From positions 62,001 through 126,000 of the forward strand of contig JAFVCE010000006.1 of the NCBI GenBank assembly GCA_017479385.1: DNA of 64,000 nucleotides, in the 5' to 3' direction. The DNA is from Bacteroidales bacterium (GTDB lineage Bacteria > Bacteroidota > Bacteroidia > Bacteroidales > P3). The translations under genes were made by a program, and so were the position numbers. Below, one piece after another: positions 34,783-43,887 of this stretch (position 1 is its first letter; every line of letters begins with the position of its first letter). The notes under the pieces were generated by a model that was not told the origin of the DNA, ran no database searches, and saw nothing but the letters and a program-made list of their open reading frames with translations.

Positions 34783-35568
34783 TCAGAAGCGGCCAGAGGC
34801 GCCACCGCCGCCGAAGCTGCCGCCACCGAAGCCGCCAAATCCGCCAAAGCCACCCGATGAGGACGAGCCAGACGACCAGTCGCCCGACGTCCAGCCGCCA
34901 TAGGGGCCACCGTAGGCGCCCCAACTGCTGCCGCTCGATGTGCCACCACCGCCTCTGTTTTTAGACGACCAGACGATGATGAAGGCCGTTACGGCAAAGA
35001 GGAGAAATGCAATGGCAAAGATGCCGTACTCGGAATCATCGTAGTCGTCGGTGTAGTGGGCATAGTCGTATTCGCCCTTAGCCACTGGTTCTATGATATT
35101 TAGGGCTTCGACGATAGCCTCGTAGTACTCGCCTTCGGCAAGATGGGGCACCATTTGGTTGTCGATAATTTTTTTGCAAAAAAGGTCGGGCAGTGCACCC
35201 TCAAGTCCGTAGCCGGTTAGTATGGCCACATCGCCATAGGGTTCTTGCTGGGTTTTGCTTTTGATTATGATTACCAGGCCGTTAGCATACTCCTTTTGAC
35301 CCACGCCCCACGATTGGCCAATGCGCTGACCGACGGCCTTGATTTCGTCGCCGCCGAGAGTGGGTGTGATGACGACAAGGATTTGGTTCGACGTTTCGTT
35401 GTCGAAGTTTACCAGCCTGGTTTCGAGCTCATTGAGTTGGCTCTGGGTAAGGATGGACGAATAGTCGTTGACCAGCCTCGAGGTTGGCTCTGGAGACCAT
35501 TGAGCCGAAGCGTGCACGAAACTTGTCGCGCACGCCAACAGCAACAACAGTTTTCGGAAAGCCGACAT
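34783..35568 (-). CDS. TPM domain protein with Gly-rich C-terminus
   Basis: A 261-residue exported protein. A signal peptide (ending ASA) precedes a TPM domain (about 30-170: VNDYSSILTQSQLNELETRLVNFDNETSNQILVVITP, IGQSWGVGQKEYANGLVIIIKSKTQ, GYGLEGALPD), one membrane segment (about 182-200) and a Gly/Ser-rich tail ending FGGGGASGRF. TPM proteins have been linked to photosystem repair and phosphatase-like activity in other organisms, but the bacterial role is uncertain. It is 2 bp after lemA, a pairing seen in many bacteria. Confidence 0.88.
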   Translation of the reverse strand: MSAFRKLLLLLACATSFVHASAQWSPEPTSRLVNDYSSILTQSQLNELETRLVNFDNETSNQILVVITPTLGGDEIKAVGQRIGQSWGVGQKEYANGLVIIIKSKTQQEPYGDVAILTGYGLEGALPDLFCKKIIDNQMVPHLAEGEYYEAIVEALNIIEPVAKGEYDYAHYTDDYDDSEYGIFAIAFLLFAVTAFIIVWSSKNRGGGGTSSGSSWGAYGGPYGGWTSGDWSSGSSSSGGFGGFGGFGGGSFGGGGASGRF

Positions 35569-35570
35569 TG

Positions 35571-36170
35571 TTAGAATTCGAATTTGACGTCGACTGGGTT
35601 TTCGGCACCTGCCGGAGCGGTGAAGTAGCCTTTACGTTCGAAGCCTAAAATACTTGCTATCAGGCTTGTAGGGAAGCGGCGGACGACCGAATTGTAGGCG
35701 TTTACGGCCTCGTTGAAGTTGGCACGTTCGACGGCAATGCGGTTCTCGGTGCCTTCGAGTTGAACCTGGAGGTCGCGGAAGCCCTGCGTGGCAGCGAGGG
35801 TCGGGTAGCGCTCGACGGTGATGTTGATGGCGCGCGAGAGAGCCGACGAGAGCTGGTCTTGGGCCTCTTGGTAGGCCTTTACGCTTTCTTCGCTGAGGTT
35901 GGAGGGGTCGACCTGGGTCTGGCCCACATGAGAGCGGGCATTGACGATGCCCTGGAGGGTGGAGCGTTCGTAGTCGGCCTCGCCCTGCACGGTGGCAATG
36001 AGTTGCGGCACAAGGTCCATACGGCGTTTATAGACGTTTTCGACCTGCGCCCAAGCTTTTGACACCTGCTCGTCGTAAGTCACCATACGGTTGTTGACAT
36101 TCGTGACCCAAACGCCGATGACGGCGACCACGGCCAGGACTATCACGATAGGTAAAAGTGTTTTCTTCAT
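35571..36170 (-). CDS. lemA: LemA family protein
   Basis: A 199-residue LemA protein: one N-terminal membrane segment, then a helical body with YDEQVSKAWAQVENVYKRRMDLVPQLIATVQGEADYERSTLQGIVNARSHV and the C-terminal VNAYNSVVRRFPTSLIASILGFERKGYFTAPAGAENPVDVKF. The function in bacteria is not established. It is cotranscribed with the TPM gene (gap of 2 bp), and a -7 box lies at 36196-36203. Confidence 0.93.
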   Translation of the reverse strand: MKKTLLPIVIVLAVVAVIGVWVTNVNNRMVTYDEQVSKAWAQVENVYKRRMDLVPQLIATVQGEADYERSTLQGIVNARSHVGQTQVDPSNLSEESVKAYQEAQDQLSSALSRAINITVERYPTLAATQGFRDLQVQLEGTENRIAVERANFNEAVNAYNSVVRRFPTSLIASILGFERKGYFTAPAGAENPVDVKFEF

Positions 36171-36195
36171 TGTTTTGCGAGTTTGAAATTTTGTG

Positions 36196-36203
36196 CAAAG
36201 TTA
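36196..36203 (-). promoter_or_regulatory. -7 box for lemA-TPM
   Basis: TAACTTTG on the minus strand, 26 bp before the lemA start. The remainder of the 312-bp gap 36171-36482 holds two hairpins and no ORF. Confidence 0.6.
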
Positions 36204-36342
36204 CGCACTTTTTCCGAACTGGCCAAATAAATTTTGGCCGAGCGCCATCGGCAGATTCTAAACCACGGTGTGGCAAACCGTTGCGCCAGGGGTGCGGGGC
36301 GTTTCTTTCACCGTAAGTTGCAGAACGGGTGGGGGTTCGCCC

Positions 36343-36368
36343 GCGCCCGCGGCTGTGGCCGCGGGCGC
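36343..36368. repeat. GC-rich hairpin upstream of lemA
   Basis: A perfect 11-bp stem GCGCCCGCGGC (36343-36353) and GCCGCGGGCGC (36358-36368) with a 4-nt loop. It lies beyond the terminator of the kor operon; the function is unclear, possibly a backup terminator. Confidence 0.45.
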
Positions 36369-36405
36369 AGATATGGGGCAGCAATGGCTCGTGTTTGGTA
36401 ATTAG

Positions 36406-36437
36406 AAGTCGGAAGTCCCTCTCGGGGCTTCCGACTT
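36406..36437 (-). terminator. Terminator of the kor operon
   Basis: A perfect 10-bp stem AAGTCGGAAG (36406-36415) and CTTCCGACTT (36428-36437), with CCC/GGG able to extend it inward, 46 bp after the korC stop. A/T sequence follows on the minus strand (TCTAATTACC), not a clean U-run. Confidence 0.7.
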
Positions 36438-36482
36438 GAGGATTGGTTTATTGCTCAAGCGCGCTGAATGCGCAACGTGGCA

Positions 36483-37034
36483 TTAGAGTTTCTGGACACA
36501 CTCGATGAGGCCCTTACCAATCTCGATAGCCTCCTCGTTTTGGGGAATGAGGTTCCAGTGGCGCTGGGGCAGCGAGTGCTCGAGGCCTTCGTGGATGTAC
36601 TGCTTATCGACGATGGGTTTGAGCTGGAGGAAACCACCGAGGACAACCATGTTGAACACCTTGCTGATGCCGAGCTCTTGAGCCTTGGCGGTGGCGGCAA
36701 TCTTATAGATGTTGATGTCCTTGCGAGTGGGCTCGTGGGTGATGCCATTGGGGTCGTAGATGAGGAGACCGCCGGGCTTCACGCTGCTCTCGAATTTGTC
36801 GAGCGACTGCTGATTGAGGATGATAGCAGTGTCGAAAGTGTTGATGATGGGCGAGCTGATGCGCTCGTCGCTGATGATGACGCTGACGTTGGCAGTGCCG
36901 CCGCGCATCTCGGGGCCGTAGCTGGGCATCCAGCTAACCTCTTTGTTTTGCATGACGCCGGAGTAGGCAAGAATCTTACCCATAGAGAGGACGCCTTGTC
37001 CGCCGAAACCGGCTATGATTATTTCTTCAGTCAT
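36483..37034 (-). CDS. korC: 2-oxoacid:ferredoxin oxidoreductase, gamma subunit
   Basis: A 183-residue gamma subunit (KorC/PorG/VorC-type) of a 2-oxoacid:ferredoxin oxidoreductase. It opens with IIIAGFGGQGVLSMGKILAYSG and continues MPSYGPEMRGGTANVSVIIS, both classic for the family. It works in the cytoplasm with the alpha, beta and ferredoxin-like subunits upstream to oxidise a 2-oxoacid and reduce ferredoxin. The four-subunit layout suits 2-oxoglutarate or branched-chain 2-oxoacids; which one cannot be decided here. It is separated from korB by an unusually long 183-bp A/T-rich gap. Confidence 0.88.
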   Translation of the reverse strand: MTEEIIIAGFGGQGVLSMGKILAYSGVMQNKEVSWMPSYGPEMRGGTANVSVIISDERISSPIINTFDTAIILNQQSLDKFESSVKPGGLLIYDPNGITHEPTRKDINIYKIAATAKAQELGISKVFNMVVLGGFLQLKPIVDKQYIHEGLEHSLPQRHWNLIPQNEEAIEIGKGLIECVQKL

Positions 37035-37217
37035 TGTTGTTTAGTTTTAAATTTAATGTTGACCGTATAGACTTTCCCATTCTTGATGATTATGTGTATA
37101 GCCATACAAGAGCAAACGTAGCTTTTGTAAGATTGACTTTACTCATGGCTTTATGCATTGGTCTACACATTAATATATATATAAGGAAAAGTCGTTTTCT
37201 CGGTTCTTAATCGGCGA

Positions 37218-38066
<849 letters not shown>

Positions 38067-38150
38067 ATCTCTTTCTGTTGTTTGATATTGTGTTGGTGTG
38101 TTCTGGCGTTATTGTTGTTGCTATAACTTACTTACACTGTCAACACACAT

Positions 38151-39233
38151 TTATTTAATGATTTTGTTTTCAAGGGCTTCGAGAACCTCACCCGGGGTGG
38201 GGATAATACCGCCGAAACGGCCGAAGTGTTCGGTTTTGACGTTGCAGGCAGTGGCGAGTTTCACGTCTTCAATCATCTGACCGGCGCTCATTTCGACGCA
38301 GAGAATGCCTTTGACGTGCTTGGCCACCTCGGCCAGTTGTTTGGTCGGGAAGGGGAAGAGGGTGATGAGGCGGAAGAGACCGACCTTGATACCTTTTTCG
38401 CGAGCCATCTGCATGGCTTTCATAGCGATACGGCTGCTGGAACCGTAGGCAACGAAGATGTAGTCGGCGTCGTCGCAATTGAGCATTTCGTAGCGAACCT
38501 CTTTTTCTTTCATTTCGGCATATTTGGCCTGGAGTTTGTGGTTGAAGACTTCCTGGCGGGCCGAGTCGAGTTCGAGCGAGGTGATGATGTTGTGGGCGCG
38601 GTTAGCGGGTTTGCCCCAGGTGCCCCAAGGAGCGTTGGCGCGGCGCTCTTCCTCGGTCCAGCGGGGAATATAGTCGCGGGTGTAGAGTTTTTCCATGCAC
38701 TGACCGATGGCGCCATCGGAGAGGATGAGGACGGGGTTGCGATATTTGAAAGCGATGTCCCATGCGTCGAACACAAAGTCGTACATCTCTTGCACCGAAG
38801 CGGGGGCAAGGGTGTAGAGCTGATAGTCGCCATGGCCACCACCTTTAACACTCTGGAAGTAGTCGCTCTGCGAGGGCTGGATTGTGCCGAGACCGGGGCC
38901 GCCGCGCATTACGTTGACAATCACGCAGGGGATTTCGGCGCCAGCGAGGTAGGTGAGGCCTTCCTGCATGAGCGAAATTCCGGGCGAGGACGACGAGGTG
39001 GCCACTTTCTTACCGGTGGCAGCACCGCCGTAAACCATGTTGATAGAAGCCATTTCGCTTTCGGCCTGGAGCACCACCATACCGGTGGTCTCCCACGGCT
39101 TTTCGGCCATAAGGGTTTCCATAACCTCGGACTGCGGGGTGATGGGGTAACCGAAATAACCGTCAGTACCGCTGGCAATCATTGCACGGGCAATTGCCTC
39201 GTTGCCTTTCATTAATTTCAGTTCTTTTGCCAT
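38151..39233 (-). CDS. korA: 2-oxoacid:ferredoxin oxidoreductase, alpha subunit (KorA/VorB type)
   Basis: A 360-residue alpha subunit, similar to proteins named VorB (2-oxoisovalerate) and KorA (2-oxoglutarate). The family opening is KGNEAIARAMIASGTDGYFGYPITPQSEVMETL, with QAESEMASINMVYGGAATGKKVATSSSSPGISLMQEG, MRGGPGLGTIQPSQSDYFQ and the C-terminal VAYGSSSRIAMKAMQMAREKG. The substrate assignment between these two is inference. It is 19 bp after korD. Confidence 0.9.
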   Translation of the reverse strand: MAKELKLMKGNEAIARAMIASGTDGYFGYPITPQSEVMETLMAEKPWETTGMVVLQAESEMASINMVYGGAATGKKVATSSSSPGISLMQEGLTYLAGAEIPCVIVNVMRGGPGLGTIQPSQSDYFQSVKGGGHGDYQLYTLAPASVQEMYDFVFDAWDIAFKYRNPVLILSDGAIGQCMEKLYTRDYIPRWTEEERRANAPWGTWGKPANRAHNIITSLELDSARQEVFNHKLQAKYAEMKEKEVRYEMLNCDDADYIFVAYGSSSRIAMKAMQMAREKGIKVGLFRLITLFPFPTKQLAEVAKHVKGILCVEMSAGQMIEDVKLATACNVKTEHFGRFGGIIPTPGEVLEALENKIIK

Positions 39234-39252
39234 AGTATCAATTTTTACTTAT

Positions 39253-39471
39253 TTAACACTTGATTTTGTAAACGGAGATAACCCCGTCGGGGCATACCAT
39301 AGCGCAGCTGGCGCAGCCGATGCACTTGTCATTGACGGTATGGGTAAAATTGTAGCCCTTTCCGTTTACTTCTTTCGACAGCTCGATACACTTCATCGGG
39401 CACACGGGTACGCAGACCCCGCAACCTTTACAGCGTTCGGTATCGATAACGATTTGTCCTTTAAATGCCAT
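39253..39471 (-). CDS. korD: 2[4Fe-4S] ferredoxin-like delta subunit
   Basis: A 72-residue protein with two CxxCxxCxxxCP clusters (RCKGCGVCVPVCPMKC and KCIGCASCAMVCPDGV), the electron-carrying subunit of the Kor complex. It is the first gene of the four-gene operon; a -7 box lies at 39528-39535. Confidence 0.93.
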   Translation of the reverse strand: MAFKGQIVIDTERCKGCGVCVPVCPMKCIELSKEVNGKGYNFTHTVNDKCIGCASCAMVCPDGVISVYKIKC

Positions 39472-39527
39472 AGTTTTAGTTTTATAAGATTAATAATCAG
39501 TTGTTTTCTACAATACTTTCAAGGCTG

Positions 39528-39535
39528 CAAAGATA
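39528..39535 (-). promoter_or_regulatory. -7 box for the kor operon
   Basis: TATCTTTG on the minus strand, 56 bp before the korD start. Confidence 0.6.
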
Positions 39536-39911
39536 CACTATTTTTTTTGATTAATAAAAAAAAATAATATTAAACGGCCGCCAGTAATTGTTAGTTGCCT
39601 GATTGACAACCAATTGCGTCGTAAAAATATTAATTTTGGCGCTTTCGGCCTTGCCTCGCGCCCTAAAACCCATCGAGCCTGCTCTCGGTACCGCCCAAAG
39701 TTGGCTGGTTGCGGTTTTGTGACACGATTTTAATTTTTTTTAACATTGGGCGGAATTTTAGATTTAATCGCACAGGCCAACGTTCTACAACAAATTATAT
39801 ATCAGTATTTTATACCGACAGAACGGCTCGGTTTTTTCTCGTTTCGGGGACGGTTTTTGCCAAGCTTTTTGAAAAAATTGTTTCGGGGTGCAATAATTTT
39901 TTTTCTCGCGT
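39536..39911. other. Non-coding stretch, 376 bp
   Basis: A/T-rich sequence between the divergent kor and DUF1573 promoters. No supported gene, repeat element or clear hairpin was seen. A short open frame at 39709-39954 lacks family features and ends inside the DUF1573 promoter, so it is not called. Confidence 0.5.
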
Positions 39912-39933
39912 TACTAAAAATTTAGTATTTTTG
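39912..39933 (+). promoter_or_regulatory. Palindrome overlapping the -7 box of DUF1573
   Basis: TACTAAA-AA-TTTAGTA (39912-39927) is a perfect inverted repeat whose right end overlaps the -7 box TATTTTTG (39926-39933). The box lies 52 bp before the ATG. The arrangement fits an operator that would block promoter opening; the regulator is unknown. Confidence 0.5.
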
Positions 39934-39985
39934 CAGTTCAAAAAAATTAGATAAACGAAACAACAAACATTAAAATTTTACGATT

Positions 39986-40459
39986 ATGAAAAAATTCTTT
40001 CTCACCTGCCTCGTAGCTGCCATGACTTTCTTCGCAGCCAACGCCCAGACCACCGAGACCGCCACCACGCCTGAAAACGGTGCCAAAATCAAGTTCATCA
40101 CTACCGAGCACGACTACGGCACTATCACCAAAGGCGCCAACGGCGACTGTGTGTTCGAATTCGTCAACGAAGGCAACGAGCCCCTCGTACTCTCCCGTGT
40201 GCGCGCCAGCTGTGGTTGCACCACCCCCTCCTACACCGACAAGCCCGTTATGCCAGGCCAGAAAGGCGAAATCAAGGTTCACTACAACACCAACAGCGTT
40301 GGCGGTTTCTCGAAGACCATCACCGTCAACTCCAACGCCGTCAACACCGACGCCGTAGTGCTGCGCATTCGTGGTAAGGTAGAAGGCGCTCCTGCCCAAA
40401 GCCCCGCTCAGCCCCAGCAGATAGTAACTCCGCAACAGCCCGAGCCCATCAAGAAGTAA
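39986..40459 (+). CDS. DUF1573 family secreted protein
   Basis: A 157-residue exported protein with a signal peptide (MKKFFLTCLVAAMTFFAANA). The DUF1573 (MSP/ASH-like Ig) domain is visible as IKFITTEHDYGTITKGANGDCVFEFVNEGNEPLVLSRVRASCGCTTPSY and ITVNSNAVNTDAVVLRIRGKV. A Pro/Gln-rich tail follows. The function is unknown, probably periplasmic. The aminotransferase gene starts 37 bp later. Confidence 0.88.
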   Translation: MKKFFLTCLVAAMTFFAANAQTTETATTPENGAKIKFITTEHDYGTITKGANGDCVFEFVNEGNEPLVLSRVRASCGCTTPSYTDKPVMPGQKGEIKVHYNTNSVGGFSKTITVNSNAVNTDAVVLRIRGKVEGAPAQSPAQPQQIVTPQQPEPIKK

Positions 40460-40496
40460 GCCCCAAAAGCCACAATAGACCAAACACCATTACCCA

Positions 40497-41696
40497 ATGC
40501 CACACATTTCGCACAAAGGATTGGAACTGCCCCAGTCGGCCATCCGCAAACTTGTACCTTTTGCCGACGCCACCAAAGCCCACGGCATACACGTCTATCA
40601 CCTCAACATTGGTCAGCCCGACATCAAAACTCCCAAAGGCGCTCTCGAAACCCTGGCCAACACCAAAATCGACGTGCTCGCATACAGCCCCAGCGCTGGT
40701 ATTCAGAGCTATCGCGAAAAGCTGTGCCACTACTACAAGCAGCACGGCATAGACATCACCCCCGAGCGCATACTGGTAACCACCGGCGGCAGCGAGGCTC
40801 TGCAAATGGCATTCACCTGCTGCCTCAACCCGGGCGACGAAATCATCATCCCCGAGCCCTACTACACCAACTACAACACCTTCGCTAAGCTCTGCGACGC
40901 AAAGATTGTTACCGTGCCGAGCGACATCAAGAGCGGCTTCGCACTGCCGTTGGTCGACGATTTTGAGCAGTATATCACGCCGTATACACGCGCTATCATG
41001 ATTTGCAACCCCAACAACCCGACAGGTTACCTCTACAGCGAGAAGGACCTCTACGCCGTTGGCGCGCTCTGCAAAAAATACGACCTCTACCTCTTTGCCG
41101 ACGAGGTGTACCGCGAATTCTGCTACGACGGCGAGGAACACTTCAGTGTGCTCAACCTGCCGGGCTGCGAAAACAACGTGGTACTCTTCGACTCGGTGAG
41201 CAAGCGCTACAGCGCCTGCGGCGCCCGCGTGGGCTGCGTCATCACCCGCAACAGCGAACTCTTCAGCGCCATGATGCGCTTGGCCCAAGCCCGCCTCTCG
41301 CCCCCCAGCTTCGGACAAATCTTTGCCGAGGCCGCCATCGACACGCCACAAGAATATTTCGACGACGTCATTGCCGAGTATACCGCCCGCCGCAACGTCA
41401 TAGTCGAAGGCATAAACAAAATCCCTGGCTGCTTCTGCCCCATGCCCAAAGGCGCTTTCTACACCGTGTGCGAGCTACCCATCGACGACAGCGACCGCTT
41501 CTGCCAATGGCTGCTCACCGACTTCGAATACGAAGGCTCCACCGTCATGCTTGCCCCCGCCACCGGCTTCTACAGCAACCCCGAAAAGGGGCGCCACCAG
41601 GTGCGCATAACCTACTGCCTCTGCATCGACGACCTGCGCGCCGCCATGAAGTGCCTCGAGGAAGCCCTCAAGGTCTACCCCGGCCGCACCAACTAA
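40497..41696 (+). CDS. PLP-dependent aminotransferase (AspC/class I)
   Basis: A 399-residue fold-type I aminotransferase. The PLP-binding lysine is K236 in FDSVSKRYSACGARVG; the supporting D202 and Y205 are in LFADEVYREFCY; NPNNPTGYLYSE and the C-terminal arginine region (RHQVRITYC) are also present. It likely transaminates aspartate or a related amino acid; the exact substrate cannot be read from motifs. It is probably cotranscribed with DUF1573 and ends with a strong hairpin. Confidence 0.92.
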   Translation: MPHISHKGLELPQSAIRKLVPFADATKAHGIHVYHLNIGQPDIKTPKGALETLANTKIDVLAYSPSAGIQSYREKLCHYYKQHGIDITPERILVTTGGSEALQMAFTCCLNPGDEIIIPEPYYTNYNTFAKLCDAKIVTVPSDIKSGFALPLVDDFEQYITPYTRAIMICNPNNPTGYLYSEKDLYAVGALCKKYDLYLFADEVYREFCYDGEEHFSVLNLPGCENNVVLFDSVSKRYSACGARVGCVITRNSELFSAMMRLAQARLSPPSFGQIFAEAAIDTPQEYFDDVIAEYTARRNVIVEGINKIPGCFCPMPKGAFYTVCELPIDDSDRFCQWLLTDFEYEGSTVMLAPATGFYSNPEKGRHQVRITYCLCIDDLRAAMKCLEEALKVYPGRTN

Positions 41697-41733
41697 GCCA
41701 TCGGCACCGACATTTTATCGATAAAACAGTAAC

Positions 41734-41765
41734 GAGGCCCGATTTCGCAAGCGAAATCGGGCCTC
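41734..41765 (+). terminator. 15-bp hairpin after the aminotransferase
   Basis: A perfect stem GAGGCCCGATTTCGC (41734-41748) and GCGAAATCGGGCCTC (41751-41765) with a 2-nt loop, 37 bp after the stop. It is not followed by a U-run, so it may stop transcription only weakly. The 523-bp gap 41697-42219 also holds element E, a second hairpin and the promoter for the next gene. Confidence 0.65.
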
Positions 41766-41838
41766 ACTTCATCGCCCCACCATCGCCCAACAGAGGGGTC
41801 AACATCGATAGCCAATCGATTGGAAATCAAGTCTTATT

Positions 41839-41882
41839 CGACCTCAACACGACCTTAACCCCTCCTTAACACGACCCAACCC
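41839..41882 (+). repeat. 44-bp element E: four 11-bp units
   Basis: Units CGACCTCAACA, CGACCTTAACC, CCTCCTTAACA, CGACCCAACCC. The left flank is ATCAAGTCTTATT and the right flank GAATCAACCAGTTAC. It is between two plus-strand genes, sense to the upstream aminotransferase gene. Confidence 0.87.
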
Positions 41883-41954
41883 CTAAGAATCAACCAGTTA
41901 CAAAGCAGCCTTTTTCATAAAAACCACCCCTCCCACGAACGCTGCGCGAACCAA

Positions 41955-41980
41955 AATCGGGCCGCTGTCGCGGCCCGATT
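41955..41980. repeat. Second hairpin with a GGCCCGATT core
   Basis: A perfect 11-bp stem AATCGGGCCGC (41955-41965) and GCGGCCCGATT (41970-41980). Its right arm and the following CGAAAACGAAAT resemble the hairpin at 41734-41765, suggesting a degenerate duplicate. Confidence 0.5.
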
Positions 41981-42126
41981 CGAAAACGAAATATCGATAC
42001 AACACACCCCCTGCCGCCCGGAAAATCCGCACCCAACAAACGCCACAACCACAACCCAACAAACGCCAACTTGCCGCTCTTAACATTTTTTAAATATTGA
42101 AACATACGTATGTCGAAAAAAAGTTG

Positions 42127-42134
42127 TAACTTTG
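42127..42134 (+). promoter_or_regulatory. -7 box for the T9SS cargo gene
   Basis: TAACTTTG lies 85 bp before the ATG at 42220, giving a longer leader than most genes here. Confidence 0.6.
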
Positions 42135-42219
42135 CACTTGCAAAGCAAGTCAAAACAAACAACACAAATAACTAATTAACAAACAGTTGCGCCCGTCACA
42201 CATCAGGGTATAAATAAAA

Positions 42220-43278
42220 ATGAAAAAAACAGTACTATCGCTGGCAATCTTTTGCCTCGCAGGCCTCGCCGCCAACGCCCAAAACCCAATTCTGAGAGTT
42301 AACCTCAACGACCCCGGAATTATCCCCATCAGCTACATCCCCGCCGCCTTCATGCAAGAAGGGCAGCCCGGCATTGCCATTGCCACCCCAGACCTTAGCA
42401 ATGAAGATGAACCAACCGTAAACCTCAACATCTACAACACCACGTTCACCTCCATCGGAACCGCCTCTTGGACTGCCACATACGACGAATTTGAGTCCTC
42501 CCGACAAGGCTTCAGCCAAAACACACAAAGCTGGTACACCGAAGACAGCTGGACCAACGAAGCTTACAAATTCCCGGTGGTATGCGTCTACACCGAACTG
42601 GGCAACTCTGGCATAGAGAACGCCTCGGCTTTCGTCGTCAGCCAGACCCTCTTCAACACCAACGCCGCATTCGAGTACATCCTGCCGCGCACCGAGCTCT
42701 ACTACGACACCGATTACTACAACATGGACTACAACACCGATGACTACCTGAACCGCGACATCGACGCCCACATGGGTATCTACGGCCTCGATATTATCGA
42801 CATCACCGACGGCAGCGTGGTGAACACCATCATGTTACCCGACGGCTACTACATTATCCCCTACGGCGATGAAGAAGGCCTCGCCGTTGTTGCCATCGTA
42901 AAACTTGGCAACAACTACTACATGGCGTTCCCCGCCGAGAAACGCTCCAACGATGAGGACGAGGACGAAATCACCGAAATACTCGTCTACTCGCTCGGCC
43001 AGGGCAACAGTCCCAGCAGCATAAACCGCGTCGACGTGCAACTGCCGCTCAGCGTCTTCCCCACCCTCGTGGGCCGTGGCAACGACATCACCGTCGAGTT
43101 TGGCGAAGGCTCGAACGCCAGCCAAATCAACGTCGTCAACAGCTTGGGCCAGACGGTCAAGACCGTGCCCGTGCAGCAAGGCCAACGCAGCGTCAAGGTC
43201 AGCACCAGCAACCTCTCGCAAGGTGCCCACTTCATTACCACCCGTGGCAACCAGACCCAGAAAATCATTGTTCGCTAA
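42220..43278 (+). CDS. T9SS cargo protein with type A C-terminal sorting domain
   Basis: A 352-residue exported protein with a signal peptide (MKKTVLSLAIFCLAGLAANA). The central part is beta-rich, acidic and Tyr-rich with no enzyme motif. The last 75 residues form a type A sorting domain: SVFPTLVGRGNDITVEF, INVVNSLGQTVKTVPVQQGQRSVKVSTSNLSQGAHFITTRGNQTQKIIVR, ending in the usual basic KIIVR tail. The protein is thus predicted to be exported through the type IX system and released or anchored at the surface. It is monocistronic, with its own promoter and terminator. Confidence 0.85.
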   Translation: MKKTVLSLAIFCLAGLAANAQNPILRVNLNDPGIIPISYIPAAFMQEGQPGIAIATPDLSNEDEPTVNLNIYNTTFTSIGTASWTATYDEFESSRQGFSQNTQSWYTEDSWTNEAYKFPVVCVYTELGNSGIENASAFVVSQTLFNTNAAFEYILPRTELYYDTDYYNMDYNTDDYLNRDIDAHMGIYGLDIIDITDGSVVNTIMLPDGYYIIPYGDEEGLAVVAIVKLGNNYYMAFPAEKRSNDEDEDEITEILVYSLGQGNSPSSINRVDVQLPLSVFPTLVGRGNDITVEFGEGSNASQINVVNSLGQTVKTVPVQQGQRSVKVSTSNLSQGAHFITTRGNQTQKIIVR

Positions 43279-43295
43279 ACAATAGCCGATAACCC

Positions 43296-43341
43296 AAAAG
43301 GGGAACACTCCTACAACGAAGTGTTCCCCTTTTTTTTGCAA
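43296..43341 (+). terminator. Intrinsic terminator after the T9SS cargo gene
   Basis: A perfect 14-bp stem AAAAGGGGAACACT (43296-43309) and AGTGTTCCCCTTTT (43320-43333), followed by an unbroken run of T. Confidence 0.96.
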
Positions 43342-43434
43342 AAAAAAACGCCGCTCCGCACAATAAAATGGCAAAAACCACGTTGTAGTATCAACACCAC
43401 GGGATTAGACCCCCGACAACACAGATTGAAGACC

Positions 43435-43887
43435 ATGACACGCGAAGAACAACGCACCGAGGTTATCAGCGCCTGCCGCAGCCAGCAACAGCACATTGCC
43501 GATGTTGCTCGCCAGGAGATGGACTCGGCCCAGCAGCAGAGCAACGACTATGGTGCCAATGTGGACCGCTACGACTCGTACAGGACCAAGATGATGCGCG
43601 CCCGCGATATGTATGCCCAACAGTTGAGCAACGCCAACGCCGGCCTGCGCGTACTCGACGAACTGCTGACAATGGCGCCCCACACGGTGACCGACCACGG
43701 TGCAATCGTTGTAACCAACCGCGGCCGCTACTTCATGGCCATCGGTATGGGCAAATTTGCCGTGAGGGGAGAGACCTACTACGCCATCTCGGCCCAAACA
43801 CCGGTCTACGCGGCGCTGCGTGGCCACAAGGTGGGCGATGAGGTGTTCATCGGAGGCTCGATGCAGACCATCACAGACATATTTTGA
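43435..43887 (+). CDS. GreA/GreB C-terminal-like protein
   Basis: A 150-residue cytoplasmic protein. The N-terminal half is a helical coiled coil (QQQHIADVARQEMDSAQQQ to QQLSNANAGLRVLDELL) without the GreA tip motif, and the C-terminal half looks like the Gre FKBP-like domain (HGAIVVTNRGRYFMAIGMGKF, YYAISAQTPVYAALRGHKVGDEVFIGG). Proteins of this type occur throughout Bacteroidetes, often misnamed 3-oxoacyl-ACP synthase. It probably binds RNA polymerase, but transcript cleavage is unlikely without the acidic tip. Start chosen at ATG 43435. Confidence 0.75.
   Translation: MTREEQRTEVISACRSQQQHIADVARQEMDSAQQQSNDYGANVDRYDSYRTKMMRARDMYAQQLSNANAGLRVLDELLTMAPHTVTDHGAIVVTNRGRYFMAIGMGKFAVRGETYYAISAQTPVYAALRGHKVGDEVFIGGSMQTITDIF

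Noticed and set aside
39709..39954. 81-residue plus-strand open frame before DUF1573
   Set aside because: It spans the DUF1573 promoter and operator region, with no recognisable domain or ribosome binding site.
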